The notes: generated by a model not told the origin, from the sequence alone. Positions 12,958 to 25,456 are shown, numbered from the stretch's first letter. The stretch: DNA of 64,000 nucleotides from Floccularia luteovirens (GCA_009739215.1 VSJF01000002.1:2852001-2916000); one strand, 5' to 3'. Program-made: numbers and translations.

Positions 12958-13336
12958 TCAAGCATGTGTTACTGTCATCGCCTTTGTCAGTGTTTCATCC
13001 GTGAAACGAATTAGACTAACAATAAGTGTGAGGACATGATATACCGAATACAGATACAGGCTCGCCGACTCTGAGGTCAAGACTTTGTAGGTGCTGCTGC
13101 GACTTTTCATGACAATTCTTTCGTAAACCGTTCCTCGATATAACTTGACATTCTGCTCACCTGACAAGGCTGCTCGTTCAGCATTCAAAATATTTTTGAA
13201 TTCACGGATGGTAGGTTTATAACCGCAGTTTTTTTACTGTGGTCTAGTTGGGACCGAGCAGTTGAAAATTGACGCAGAGTGTAAGCAGCAAGCTCTCGCG
13301 AATAGTGCTTTCTGTCAGCAGCAGTTTGGAAAGCCA
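12958..13336 (-). CDS. Hypothetical protein, possibly frameshifted
   Basis: An ATG on the minus strand at 13336 opens MAFQTAADRKHYSRELAAYT, a protein-like start. About 33 codons later the frame is lost at an A7 run (forward T7, near 13231-13237). One more A would continue into GYKPTIREFKNILNAERAAL and then SGEQNVKLYRGTVYERIVMK. Downstream the frame becomes hydrophobic (LYLYSVYHVLTLIVSLIRF), which may be intron read-through. Another frame near 12532-12687 (MTIVKVIQGLDAVRFTD) might be a later exon. No family is recognised. Either a short intron was missed or the gene has an indel. Confidence 0.35.
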
Positions 13337-13741
13337 TAGTGTGTATTCGAGATAAGTAGAAGCAACAGCGATAGGATATAAGACAGAAGGGACTGGGGGT
13401 ATTTATTTAACTAGGGAATGGGAACATTACCAAGTGTTGTTGAATGTTGTTTCATCTGTATTGGATATAGCTCCACTGCCAGAGAAAATTGGGGTGCTGG
13501 AGCTCCATAAAGTTAATTGTGGCACTGACGTATGTCCAGATCTGTGCTTTCCTCGGGTTCGAATTGTTGTCAATGTTCAGATGTCTGTGGTCTAGACCCT
13601 CGGTAACAAAACGTTCGTTTTCATTTCCACAGCAATCTCTTGCTCCAGGATATCATCCGATACATCATATCGCTCGTCCATGTCCATACTTCTTCTAGCA
13701 ATCCATCTAAGCCCCCTCGTTCATCCCATGAAGGCCCATGA

Positions 13742-16700
13742 TCAGGCTTCTCCGTGGCAATAAACCGCAACTACATCCTTAACTGTAACTAACCCCTGCA
13801 AGGCACCATGATCTTCAACTAAAATAACACGCGGACTATAACCATTTCGTCAGATAGCGGAAAAATTCAATTATGAGAACGTGGAGTATCTCACCCCATA
13901 CGCTTAAACAACTGCATAACAATCTCCAGTGGAAGCTGCGGAGATACTGTCATGGGCGTCTACAGACCATTTAGCGGGTCGCAACATGCCTATTAGGTTT
14001 GAAGTCTTACCTGGCTGACCCACGGCCAAAACTTCAGCCCTTCTTCTAGGGTCGTTTCGAAAAATTGTTCAGATGGGTCTTCCTCAATTCCGAAGGAAGC
14101 ACCCGGAGTCAAGTTCAGACCTTCATAATCTCCCTCCACTTTGGAAAAGAGGCACGGAGTATCGGGATATATTCCTCGTGTCTTCCTTGCTCTTTCTAAA
14201 ATGGGGGTAAGCACTATCTTTACCCACCTCGTGCAAGAAAACAAACCAAGCACGAATCGCAGTTCTGATCTGTCAATGTACCCGATCAATATCTTACGAT
14301 TGTTATTGGACACGATAGGGAATCCTTTGACATTTGTTGATGACAGAATTGCCTCTATATGTGTGCTCAGATCATGCTCAAACTCCAATTTTAAAAATTT
14401 TGATTGCTTACCAACATCCTTCACTCGCATCCCTGTTTCCGGTAAGATGTGTAAATCTTGTCTCATCACAGCCTGAAACTACAAATCGATCCGGAATAAG
14501 TCTGCGCCAGACCAAGGTCATTTAATAAACCCATACCAGACACATTGTACGCATGATCCTCCTTCTCAAGGAAGGGGAAACCGTTGAATCTGATCATTTC
14601 GTCTGCAATGCCGTTGGTGCCGAGGAAATCACCAACTGCTTTCGTGACCAAAAGGACAATCTAAGAGCGAAGATAAGTGCAAACCGGTTAGAAAGGACCT
14701 TGACGGTCTGGAGCTTACCATAGTTGGCAAGATATATGTCAGAGCTCCTGTTAATTCAAACATGATAACCACCACAGTGACGGTAATTCTCATGACTCCA
14801 CTAAAAACAATACAATCAGTATCGCGTAATCGAAAACGAGGGATTATTGAATAGACCTTAAAGCAGCGGCAGCTCCTAGAAACTGCGTAAGTCCCAGGTG
14901 TAATGCATGGCACATCTGGAGTGCAGAATCTGAATATTCCTGACTGGGGATAGGTCCTACAATCGGTTAGCTTGGGTGAAAGTGTGAAAAAAGTGTAAGA
15001 TCGAAGTTACATATACATGGCTTTGACCATGATTCCGACCATCCTACCGAATGTAGCACCTATCGCCATAGAAGGGCACAAAGATACCAGCAGGAACTTT
15101 GCAACCGTAGGTTATCACAACAAGTAGTATGCGAATAACAGTTGCAAGAAGCAAAGAATTTGATATCCGCCATTGATCAGAGGTTCTAAGAAATGCGAGG
15201 AAGTTAGGTTGAGAATAAACAATTAGATACAATACTCACTGGCATAAGTTGTTAATATTCCCACCACCTTCACATTCTCTAAACAGTATAGCCATACTAG
15301 ACGTCATATCTAATCGCAAGAATCGATTGTAATAGCCAATCAAAGCAGTAAGGGTGGCAAGGGTAACAGCCTCGGCAACGCCATGATTTGCCAAATGTTT
15401 TCGGCGGAACGCGGCGACTTGAAGATTAAATTTGACAACAAAGGCGCCATAAAGCCCCTACATAGGATGGGAGTCAATCAGTATCACGTAGAAAAAGCAC
15501 CTCATGCGTACCCCAAAAATGCCAAGAATTACGAAGAAGATGATTTCAAAGAAGTGCCAGTCTCTATCATAGGTCACCTGAAACAGTACGAGTTTACCGG
15601 TACGGAAAGGGTTCATAGCCTTTAGAGAAGCAAAGCTTAATCTAGGTGCATGTACTGACATTGACAAGAACTAACTGATAAAGTGAATGTTGCCACAAGT
15701 GCGCAGAAGAAGCTTCTCCACATTGTTTTGATACTGAAAGTATGGCTCATTTCCTAATCCTCTAATTAAATTCCGACACCAGTGAATATGTTGGGGGCTG
15801 CACCGACCTCGATTGAGAACAGAACACCTCCAATGGGAGAGCCAAAGGCAACCGCTACCCCAGCAGCACTGGCTGCTGTGATGATTTCTCTCATTTTACC
15901 TTCATGCAGAGTCAAGCATCCGTCGCATCATGTGGTCATTCCTATGCTTACTTTGGCTTCGCCTGAACCTTTCAAACATCCCCGCAACCAAAGACCCAAT
16001 ACAACACGCAACATGGACAGACGGACCCTCTTTACCGACCGATAATCCCGACGCAATGGCGAGTGGCTGGATCTGTAGTGAGTCTGTGAATCTGTAGTTA
16101 ACAAGTACGGTACATACCAGTGTGATACTTTTAATAAAGAAGGTTGCGAAACCGAGAAATCCCTGCATGACGAAACCCCCCAGAATACATTTTATTTCCG
16201 AAATACCAGACCCCGCAGCATATTTAGCGATCGATCGAACTAGATGGGAAGAGATGAAAGAAAATACAATCTGAAAGTGTTAGGATGGGTCATCAGATCC
16301 GGGACGGGAGATATATGCGCGCATTTTGCTCACCGCAAACATAACGAAGATAAACCAACGCGCCATGGTCACAGTACTCCAAGGCCGCCATGAATCACAT
16401 CCATCTACTTCATCTCCTTCAATTTCCCAACAACAAAACTGCTGGTTAAGCCACCATCCGTCTGAACAATAACCCATTTTGATGTCATATAGCCATTCGC
16501 TGACAATGGAAATTATAGCTGCATTGATACCAATACCGACACCTGAAAGTCTCGTTCATTCAATGCATTGAACAGTTGGGACAAAAACTGAGTACTCACC
16601 AACCAAACTTACAACAAACCAACTTTGTCCCGTATTCACAGCCTTTCGTAGTTGAGACCATAACCACGAGACAGTCATCTCGCCTCGTGGCCCCCGACGT

Positions 16701-16956
16701 GCTGCATAGGTTGTTCGAGCATTTTTTAGACGTCTATTCCTCTCCAGAATAGAATCTTGTATCCAATCTACCGCCAACCATGTCAACTAATCCCCTCTTC
16801 AGCTTAACAGCCGTAGTTTCTGGCAAATACCTATAGTAGTGAAATCTTCATAGCGCCTATTAGGTATGGCCCAAATGAGTGTAATTCAGTCAAAAGCAAA
16901 CACATGGCTCACCGGATCTGTTCTAGTTCTTCATCGTTGAGAGGTTGTGGACGCAT
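13742..16956 (-). CDS. CLC-type voltage-gated chloride channel/transporter (Gef1-like), with two apparent frameshifts
   Basis: Many-exon minus-strand gene. From the N-terminus: [14 protein letters not shown], a [14 protein letters not shown] segment, several membrane spans, the selectivity motif [10 protein letters not shown], then [17 protein letters not shown] with the gating Glu. [24 protein letters not shown] and [12 protein letters not shown] follow. Two CBS domains close the protein, ending [19 protein letters not shown]. Fungal Gef1-type CLCs act on Golgi, vacuolar or endosomal membranes in chloride and metal homeostasis. Two conserved motifs are each broken by one extra base. Near 15072 the frame after GIFVP shifts and [10 protein letters not shown] continues one base on. 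Near 14883 the frame after TPGTYA shifts and FLGAAAAL continues. All other exon joins keep phase. It is either a pseudogene or a mis-assembled intact gene. Confidence 0.9.
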
Positions 16957-17284
16957 GTGCAATCCAAAGTGGAGTGTTAGAGTTTCACTATGTTAAGTGT
17001 AACATTGTAAAGTTCACCAAACCCTAATTGTGGGAAAACCGCAACCAATTTTGTCGTCGCAGACCAAGTGTCGCTCGTGTGCATGCTATTTAAACAAATT
17101 TATCTACTGATATCCTCAGGAATGTCAATGAAAGTTGAGTAACATTGAGTACCTCAGTACCCAGTTTTTATTTATGATGAGCTCAAACCATATTCAAATT
17201 TTAAATACTGTACATATAAGCCGAGTTCCCAAAGTGAAGAAAACAAGTCAATTAGTCAAGATGACGAATGATTGTGCTGATTGA

Positions 17285-18706
17285 CTACCAATTACGTCGT
17301 GCAAGGCTTGCTCCAGCCAGGCCCAAGAAAAGAATCAGCAATGGCGTACCTACGACGCGCCATATATCTCTAAAAATCCGAGAATAATATATGAGTCCTT
17401 TCACGCCCCTGTTATATTATCTAGTTAAGATATATTTCGGCAACACATATGTGTAAAACTTACTTCTGAAGGGCATTCACCCTCGCATCAATCATTCCGT
17501 ATACACCAAGTTTAAATTCTTCCTTGGGAACAAGGAATACAGGACCATCATCTGGCAGGAGCCATGCACATCCATCGGTGGCCGGGCTAGGATCTGTAGC
17601 TGCATAGAATATGGCACCTCCTATGCGTGATACTGGAGTGAGGGGAATTCCTGCCAAGAGAAGTTTCACTGGAATTGGTATGATACCAGTATCTGCTCTT
17701 GGTTAGGTATGGTGAAAATACGAAGAAAGAAACCGGAGGCACCTGCAAACCAGGGATGTATTACTGCAATCCGAATGCCCAAAGACTGAAGAGTTGGATG
17801 TAGAGATCTCATTGTTCCGAGGATTGCATGCTTTGACGCTGAATACATACTACCCCTTTCAATCGCTGCCCAGGATGCTTGAAACCAAGGTGATTAGCGC
17901 CAAAAACGATTATCATTATAGTAGCTGTTACCCATCGATCCTATGAGGATAATGGCTTTCAGATCTCCATCTTTCTTTCTAACTTGTAGGTAATGTTGAG
18001 CCAGATGCACAGCTGTAGAAATTGAAAATTTTAAAAATGCATATATACATATATATGGGATTCAGCTCACTATTCAAGACAGCTAGGAGGTTGACCTCAA
18101 GTGTTCTCAAACTCGGCTTTACAGGTTGACCACCTTGGAAATCTACGGTTGTAAATGATCCATGTTCAGATATTCCAGCATTTGGTATCTGTAAAACTGT
18201 TGTCTGTAGATTGTTGGGATATCGAAATCATAATACCGACAACAATATCGACGCAACCATACGTTGACATGGACAATCCAAACATTGCCACAAGATCTTC
18301 CCATACAGTGACATCACATTTAACCGCAATTGATTGGCTATGAAAAGTTTTAGTGAATGAAAGGGCTATTGGGAAAGAAGTGGAGCTGTACCCTCCGAGT
18401 GATTTGATCTCAGACACAACTTTTTGTCCGCTAGCCAGATCCAAGTCGGCAACTACAACTTTTGCTCTGACACACCAATCTTAGGTCCCAATGTTTTTTT
18501 TCCCCGAGAAGAATGAAGTTGCGTTACCCATGTCTTGCGAATTGTAGTGCAGCCTCTTTCCCAATTCCATTAGCAGCACCTGTCAAAACTGGTTAGGAAA
18601 TATTCGGAATTTTGACGTTGATAAGAAATGTACCAGTGATGACTACTACTTTATTTGATACGCGCGCTGAATGCGAGAAGAGTTTGTCGTCAGGAATTAT
18701 AGACAT
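17285..18706 (-). CDS. Short-chain dehydrogenase/reductase with a C-terminal membrane anchor
   Basis: Classical SDR on the minus strand, assembled from several exons. After splicing, the Rossmann glycine motif reads VVVITGAANGIGKEAALQFA. An acidic residue follows at VVADLDLASG, typical of NAD(H) preference. The active-site motif is YSASKHAILGTMRSL (Tyr-x3-Lys). Further on are IRIAVIHPWFA and IGGAIFYAATDP. A final small exon adds GTPLLILFLGLAGASLA and a basic end, which looks like a single C-terminal membrane helix. Overall it resembles 15-hydroxyprostaglandin-dehydrogenase-like fungal SDRs. The substrate cannot be deduced. Start chosen at the ATG giving MSIIPDDKLFSHSARVSNK. Confidence 0.88.
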
Positions 18707-19091
18707 TGCTGTTGGGAGATGGGAAGTTTGAATTTCACGAGGCACCTTTTATTTGTGTGCAGAGTCATCAAATTGTTTTTCTCATACTCAGGCACGGAAA
18801 GGAGAAGACAGGAGTAGTGACATACAAAACTTAATTCTATGGCACAATGACTTACTTCTATCGAAGTGTATTGATTACTGTCTACTGCTTTTACGCTCTC
18901 ACTAGTTTTCACATGCTAGGACTCACTTTATAGCTCCCATTACCTACCGGAACTAATACCCTATTCCGTACCCGATTTCGGACCGTGTAGTTTTTTTTCA
19001 GAATCCTTGATATATCAAAAGTACTATCTGTTCTTTTTTGTCCTCGCCGCTGCATTGATAATCTCAACGTTTTGCTGATTTATTGCCTTGT

Positions 19092-19253
19092 ATGCGAAAT
19101 TTGTCTCCTATACCCAGTTCATTTAACCCGAATTCCATGTTAGAGGTGCCCCAAGAGGCTTGTGATATGCTGCCACTTGACGAATCGGAAAATCCATCAG
19201 ATGTTATGCAATATATGATGGAAAACGAAGCAGAAAGAATAGCATGTGAATAA
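19092..19253 (+). other. Short open frame of unknown status
   Basis: A 53-codon frame (MRNLSPIPSSFNPNS, then NPSDVMQYMMENEAERIA) lies in the 0.9-kb gap between the SDR and septin genes. It has protein-like composition but no recognised family, and may be a relic. The rest of the gap (18707-19625) shows nothing else. Confidence 0.15.
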
Positions 19254-19625
19254 AGGAGCTGTGAAGACTGCTAAAGCCGCAAACAAAGCAGTTTTACTCA
19301 AATAGGGCTATAAAAATGGCAAGATAAAAATGAAAATCATTGTTTATACACCACAAGTGTTATTCTAGCCCATGGAGACAATGTCCATCACAAATGTTGA
19401 ACGTTGATAGTTTAGAGGTCGTTCTTTTATTTGTGATGGTTAGGATTAGAAGCTCTAGTTGATAATAGGTCCGAGCGCATCAATTTCCTTCGCAACGTCG
19501 GTAAGAGCCTAATTACGGCAGTCCATAATTGTGAGCCAACTTCGTGTGCTTACTCCGATATACCAAAACTCATCTTTTTCAAGCTCTCAACATCCTATTC
19601 TTGAAACCTATTATTTTTTGTTAAA

Positions 19626-21272
19626 ATGCCTATTACTGGAAGGAGGAGAAATAAAGTGAAAGGTGTTCAGTTCACCATAATGGTTGTTGGTATGGCATTC
19701 ACGTTACCACTAAAAAAATCACCAAGAGCTGGAAGCGTGTTTTAGGCTCGTCGGGCACTGGACGCACCACTTTCGTTAACACATTGTGCGAGTCAGATGT
19801 GTTAACTCATAAGATATGTGATAGCCCAGAAACGGCACATATGGAAGAGGATATCAAAATAAAACCTGTCCACGTCGGTACGATTGACCCCTTAAATTCC
19901 AGTGACATCGTGCTGGGCTTTTGATGCTTTTTTTAATATAGAACTCGAAGAAGACGGGATTCGTATTGCACTTACAATAGTCGACACCCCCGGGTTTGGC
20001 GACAACATAAATAACGAAAATGTGTATGTTTTTCCTCCGCTTCATCTTCATCTGAAGCAAATTCTAAACAATGTTTTTTTTTAGTTTTCAAGCGATAATG
20101 AATCACTTGGAGCGCCAATACGACGACATTTTGGCAGAGCAATCTAGAATTAAACGTAATCCAAAATTCAGAGACAACCGGGTTCATGCCTTACTATATT
20201 TCATTCCTCCTACCGGCCATGCGTAAGTACAAGTGCTCCATTGGTTCCAACTTGTGGTTTTTCTAACCCCCTAATCGTATACTAGGCTAAGAGAAATGGA
20301 CATCGAGTTGATGCGCCAATTGTCGCCTCGAGTGAATGTGATCCCTGTTATTGGTAAAGCAGATTCCATGACACCAAGTGAACTAAAGGCTTTCAAGAAA
20401 AGGGTATGAACTTTGATTGCATTATTATGCAGATGTAGACAAGAGTTCGTGACAGATAATGGATGATATTGATCATTATGGGATTCCAATATATAACTTC
20501 CCGTACGACGTTGAAGAGGACGACGAGGATACAATTCAGGATAACATGGAATTGCGTGTCAGTTGAATTCTCTCGTTCTCCTTGTACCTTCCATTGACGT
20601 ATACATACCAGGCCTTACTCCCTTTCGCCGTTGTAGGTTCCGAAGAAGAAGTCGAGATAGAAGGTGAACTCGTTCGCGCAAGGATCTATCCTTGGGGTGT
20701 TGTGGAGGTGGACAACCCTAATCATTGTGACTTCGTCAAGCTTCGCTCTGCTATCCTTGGGTCAGTGATCCTATCAGTTTGATATGTCAATCTCACCCAA
20801 CATGATCTAGATCTCACCTGAGTGATTTGAAAACTTTGACTGAAGATGTCTTATATGAGACTTACAGAACCGAAAAACTGTCGAGAAGCATTCAGCAAGA
20901 TACTCGGTGAGATCTACTTCTTAATCAATGTGTTATTTCTTATACCGTTCCCTTATGTAGTGAGTCGCAAATAATAGCAGATGAACTCGTCCATGAGAGT
21001 GTTCGTGCGAAAGAAGATATGCTACGTCGCGAAGAGGAAAAGGCACATATTTTTGTTGCTTTCATATATGATCATACTGACCATTTTCTCCAGCTTCGTG
21101 TGACTGAGTTCAGAATGCAACAGGAAATTAACCTCCAGAGGCAGGAGCTGCTGGACAAAGAAGAGGCTCTCAGGTCAATATCATTCACTGTTTGCTTCCA
21201 AAGGTTTTCTTATTAACTTTATATGTCTTTAGGAGCTTGGAGAGTAGGCTGGTGCAAGCTTCACCTTACTGA
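19626..21272 (+). CDS. CDC11: Septin, CDC11-type
   Basis: Multi-exon gene starting [20 protein letters not shown]. The spliced P-loop reads [17 protein letters not shown], with Arg in place of the usual Lys, as I recall from CDC11-group septins. Other GTPase motifs are [13 protein letters not shown] (G3) and [13 protein letters not shown] (G4). The septin-unique element contains [22 protein letters not shown]-terminal coiled coil follows ([20 protein letters not shown]), ending SRLVQASPY. Septins form hetero-oligomeric filaments at the plasma membrane that guide septation and polarity. CDC11-type subunits usually cap the ends of the rod. The reading frame is intact. Confidence 0.92.
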
Positions 21273-21713
21273 ACGATGATATAATTTCGGAGCAGATCAT
21301 TTAAGACTAACAATATCTTGGGTTGGACTTGGGACAATATACCCTGCGTGACCGGACATAATCGACATCCGGAACTTTTCTTGACATCTTGTTGACGGAC
21401 TTTTGCCATCTGCATGTTGTTTGTAGATCTCTATTGTTGTGTATGACAAGATAAATTTGATGATTCTACACGAATTATCCTTATAAATTCTAATCCTTGT
21501 CATAACTGTATAGTTTGCGATAGTAAAGCTACGAACACAATAACCTGGTTGGATGGCAGACACATTGGAAGGATTCGTATATATGTATACCGCACAACAC
21601 AGTGATTTGAGTTTCACTGAGGCAACCCTACCTGAAAGGGATGATTAAGAATCAACCAGAACAGTATCATCCGATTCTTATTGGAAGGAGGGAATCAGCC
21701 AACATATTGCGTG

Positions 21714-22690
21714 TTAGTTGTTAATACTTTTAGGTGTCTCTCTGAAGGGCCACGTAAAGAAAAGCAAAGCAGACTAAGACTGGATACGTACCTCCTACTA
21801 TTCTGCACTCGAATGAACAGCCAATCTACAGCTGCCCTAACACCAGTTCTGTACGAAAAATAATCAGAATCAATATTACTTCCAACAATAAATGCTACAT
21901 ACCCTTCGAGAGCTGAAATACCCATCACATCTAGACTAGCTAATCTTTCTCTTCTCATCGAGTCATTGTCATGTTCTCCATAACGCACGTTTCTCCTTGC
22001 ACTCTCCAACTTGCGTTGGTGCCAATCTTCGTAGTCGTGCCGTATTTCTTCCACGGACAAGCTTTGCGGGGAATCTTGTTTGTTCGCAAGGAGGAGCAAC
22101 GGCACACCAAGAATCTGCGGTGCTGATAAAACTGAGTCTATAGTACTTGGACATACAAATAAGTAATATGGCTGAGAACGGTCGAATAAACAACTTACCG
22201 AACACTTCCCAGCCTTCACCGAGCCTCTCCCTGTCATCTGCGTCAATGACATAGACTACAGCATGGCAATCATCATAGTATTTATGCCAAATGTTACGGA
22301 TACCGCGTTGGCCACCCAAGTCCCAGAACTGTAAGATTGTTGAAGGAAGCATGATCTTTCCCGCTAGTACGACATTAACTGGGATATTAATTGATGCTGA
22401 AAATGCGCACTGTTTTGCCCAACAGTAGGTCCTATCTTGTCTGGAGAGAGTCCAGGTGTGTCATTATATAAAGTTTTAATTTTCTCCAGCAACGTCTGGG
22501 TAATGTGGTATTAGATTCACTCATTTCGAAATGATTCAGACGCACCGTCTTGCCAGCTCCGTCAAGACCGATTATAATAACAGAGAATTCTTCTTTCCTA
22601 TCCAACCCATTACCATCAGAATGAAAATCGAGAAGCAGAACATACGGACCTCGTCAGATGCTCATGGAGACCTTTAAGAAGATGGTACAT
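21714..22690 (-). CDS. ARL3: ARF-like small GTPase, ARL3/ARFRP1 family
   Basis: Minus-strand gene starting MYHLLKGLHEHLTRKEEFSV. GTPase motifs appear in order: IIIGLDGAGKT (P-loop, spliced), GPTVGQN (switch I Thr), FWDLGGQRGIRNIW (switch II DxxGQ), LLLANKQD (NKxD) and MGISALEG. The insertion SARRNVRYGEHDNDSMRRER is an ARFRP1/ARL3-like feature. The N-terminus lacks the Gly2 myristoylation site of classical ARFs and begins MYHLL; ARL3/ARFRP1 proteins are instead N-acetylated and target the trans-Golgi with Sys1. The last exon is small and its stop (near 21714) is a best guess. The start lies 107 bases from the divergent VMA16 start. Confidence 0.9.
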
Positions 22691-22797
22691 GGACGTTAAG
22701 CAGTAAGGGGTAATATGCCACAAGCCAAATAGGGCATAACAAACGCCTGCGCTGGAAATGCAAACTGACAATGTATTTCAAGTAAAGTCTACGTGCC
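22691..22797. promoter_or_regulatory. Short divergent promoter between ARL3 and VMA16
   Basis: Only 107 bases separate the two start codons, so both genes must share a bidirectional promoter and 5' leaders. Both products act in the Golgi/vacuolar endomembrane system. No specific binding site could be assigned. Confidence 0.55.
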
Positions 22798-23781
22798 ATG
22801 GGTTATTCATATTATTACAGCTATGGTCTACCAACATTCCTCATAATCGTCATTGCTCTCTATCTGCTTTTCACTGGTAAGTAGTCAAGTTTTCATGCCT
22901 CGCCATCCAAACTAACCTTTGAGGGCTGTAAGATTCCGGAGAAAGCTTTAATGTCGGTCGGTTCCTTGAAGAGTCGAGTCCTTATGCGTGGGGTGCGACA
23001 GGCGTTGGTCTGTGTATTGGTCTAAGTGTGCTTGGTGCTTCATGGTCGCTCTAAATATTTATTACCCCGACTCCAAGTCTGACGCGATGTTGCATACAGG
23101 GGAATATTTGTGACCGGAGCGTCCATCCTCGGAGGTGGTGTCAGAACACCTAGAATTACCACCAAGAACTTGATTAGGTTGGTTCTTTAGGAATGATACT
23201 AGGGTGTATGCTGAATGTACCGCAACAGTATCATTTTCTGTGAAGTCGTTGCCATCTATGGTGTTGTACGCGTCAAATCACCTTAACCATACCCAACCTG
23301 TTCTTACATGTATTAGATCATGGGAATTGTGTACTCTGCAAAACTAAACGGAGTCACAGACAATGTTCTATACACCAGAGAGAACTACTTCACTGGTACG
23401 ATGACGCTACCTTAATACCAATAACTGAGAAGGGCTAACTGGAATAGGATTCGCCCTCTTCTGGGGAGGTTTGACAGTGGGAGTTTGCAACCTACTTTGT
23501 GGTGTTTCCGTTGGCATCACTGGATCGACAGCAGCACTGGCAGACGCGGCAGACCCCAACCTCTTCGTGAAGATTCTTGTGGTGGAAGTGTTCGGAAGTA
23601 TCTTGGGACTCTTTGGACTTATAGGTGCGCCCCTCACCAACTAAAGCCAAATTTTCTCGATCTAATGACTATCTTTCTAGTCGGACTTCTCATGGTGAGC
23701 TCCGCACCAGATTTCCAAGCTGTTGCATTGCCTGTTACTACATCAACACTCAAAGCGGTTGCTTCACCATACGTCCAATGA
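22798..23781 (+). CDS. VMA16: V-type ATPase V0 proteolipid subunit c''
   Basis: Multi-exon gene starting [20 protein letters not shown]. It encodes about five hydrophobic helices, including [20 protein letters not shown] and [19 protein letters not shown]. The membrane helix [20 protein letters not shown] carries the proton-carrying Glu. [20 protein letters not shown] and [20 protein letters not shown] follow. Subunit c'' sits in the c-ring of the V0 sector and is needed for proton pumping into vacuole and Golgi. The C-terminus extends beyond the usual APDF end by about 20 residues ([17 protein letters not shown]), which may be species-specific. Confidence 0.93.
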
Positions 23782-23962
23782 TCAATGATGTCAAAAGAAT
23801 TAGCTTCTTCCAAATACATAGGATAACAGTTAAAATGGCTCAATGGCCAAATGATTGGGTAGTCCATTCTGAATAGAGGAACATATCGTACAGCCAACCA
23901 GTCCACGTAACATAAACGATAACTTTCAATAAACAACTACAAAAACTAACAGCCCATGATCG

Positions 23963-25456
23963 TTATTTTTTATCTTCTTCAAACGGATTTTCAGCATATT
24001 CCAGCCCGTCATCATCGTCGTCAAGTAGCCTTTGTTGCTGGGGTTGGGACTGGCTCCGGCTCCCAACAGCAGGCTCTGGCATCAAAGCTACTGGGCGTTT
24101 AGGTAAAAGACCTAATTTCCCTGTAATCATAGAACTGTCGGAGATATTATGCATAATCATAGTGCTAGCACTTACCACCATCTATTGGCGTGGCTCGTCC
24201 GGACCCTGTCTGAGACTGGCGGGCTGGAGAAGCAGTAGATGCTATCATCAAAAAGTCAATTTCTTGATTTTCATAAGAAACAGAGAGCGATATTCACCTG
24301 ACACAGGATTTGGCGTTACGTCGTAACCTTGTGCAGGCGCAGGTGGAGATGGTGCCATTGTTGTTGCATTCGTGGTGGCTGCGGCCTGGTGCACTGGATA
24401 TGCTCCGAGAGATATCTCTGGAGGTGGTGAAGGGGATTGACGTGGGTCATAATATGAGGGTTGTTGCCCTTGTTGCCGCTGATATGGCGCCTGACTCGAA
24501 CCCCATGTTTGCTGGGGGTTCTGCGGAGGATTCTGGCCAGCAGGTCCATTTCTAATAGTTCAATAATTATGAATCTCGTTAAGAAAAAGTTGACAACATC
24601 TCATACCTAGCCTGATCGAATTCTTGGATTTTCGCTTTCACTTTGGAGAATAAAGTCGCTACTGTCTTTTTGCCCGCTAATCACCGCATACATATCATTT
24701 GAAGACGTGCGTATGGATACGGAAACTCACTTTCAGCAAACTTATTGAACTGTTCCTGTATTTCAATCATCGTGTCTCCAGACCCAGGTTGACCTTGTGG
24801 ATTTGGAGATTGTTGCTGCAAACTTTGTCGGTTTCCAGAGTTCCGACGCTCAGGTTGCGCATGTCTTCTCTCCCACCGCTCCTGCTGTTGCTGCTGGTCT
24901 TCGAGTAACAGCCTTCGAGCCAACTGCTCATCAAGTTCTTCCTGAGATTGGGGCTAGAAACGAAGCTTTTAGAGGAGTGTTATAATATCATGCAATCGCA
25001 TTGTAAATCCTCACATGAAATGGTTCTGATTGTACCGATACATCTGGTTTATACTCTGGATCGCTCATGCCGAGTAGTGCATCGATAGCGCGATCTTGAT
25101 CTCGTCCAACTGACTCGAGAATAGTGGCTCTGTGTTCCATAAATTAGCGGAATATCACACTGACTTCAACGGGCTACGCACAACAGCGCGTTATCATAAT
25201 CGGGAAACATTCCTCGTAAAGCGATAACCTGTGGGTCTGTAATCTCATCCTGCTCCTCTTGAGAGTGTGGTACATTTGGGCGTGTCGCCTGAGGAACGAC
25301 AGGGGCAGGAGAAGAGGTGGTTCGCTCAGCGTCCGTGACAATGTTCGTTGGGGTTGGGAATGCAGGGGTATTACTATCCTCCGGTCGTGTAGAGATAAGG
25401 TCCTCCGTATATCCTGGAATTTCTGATCTGTCCTGGCTCATGATCGTGTTACTCAA
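23963..25456 (-). CDS. CUE-domain ubiquitin-binding protein (Cue5-like)
   Basis: Minus-strand gene starting MSNTIMSQDRSEIPGYTEDL. A CUE domain follows at about residue 75: DPQVIALRGMFPDYDNALL with the MFP motif, then ATILESVGRDQDRAIDALLG with the paired leucines. The rest is Gln/Pro/Ser-rich and disordered (EDQQQQQERWERR, QQSPNPQGQPGSG, SPSPPPE). The end is acidic: DDDDDGLEYAENPFEEDKK. Yeast Cue5 links ubiquitinated cargo to Atg8 in selective autophagy. A match to its Atg8-interacting motif was not established, though the acidic tail around YAENPF is a candidate. It converges on VMA16, with about 180 bases between stops. Confidence 0.85.
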
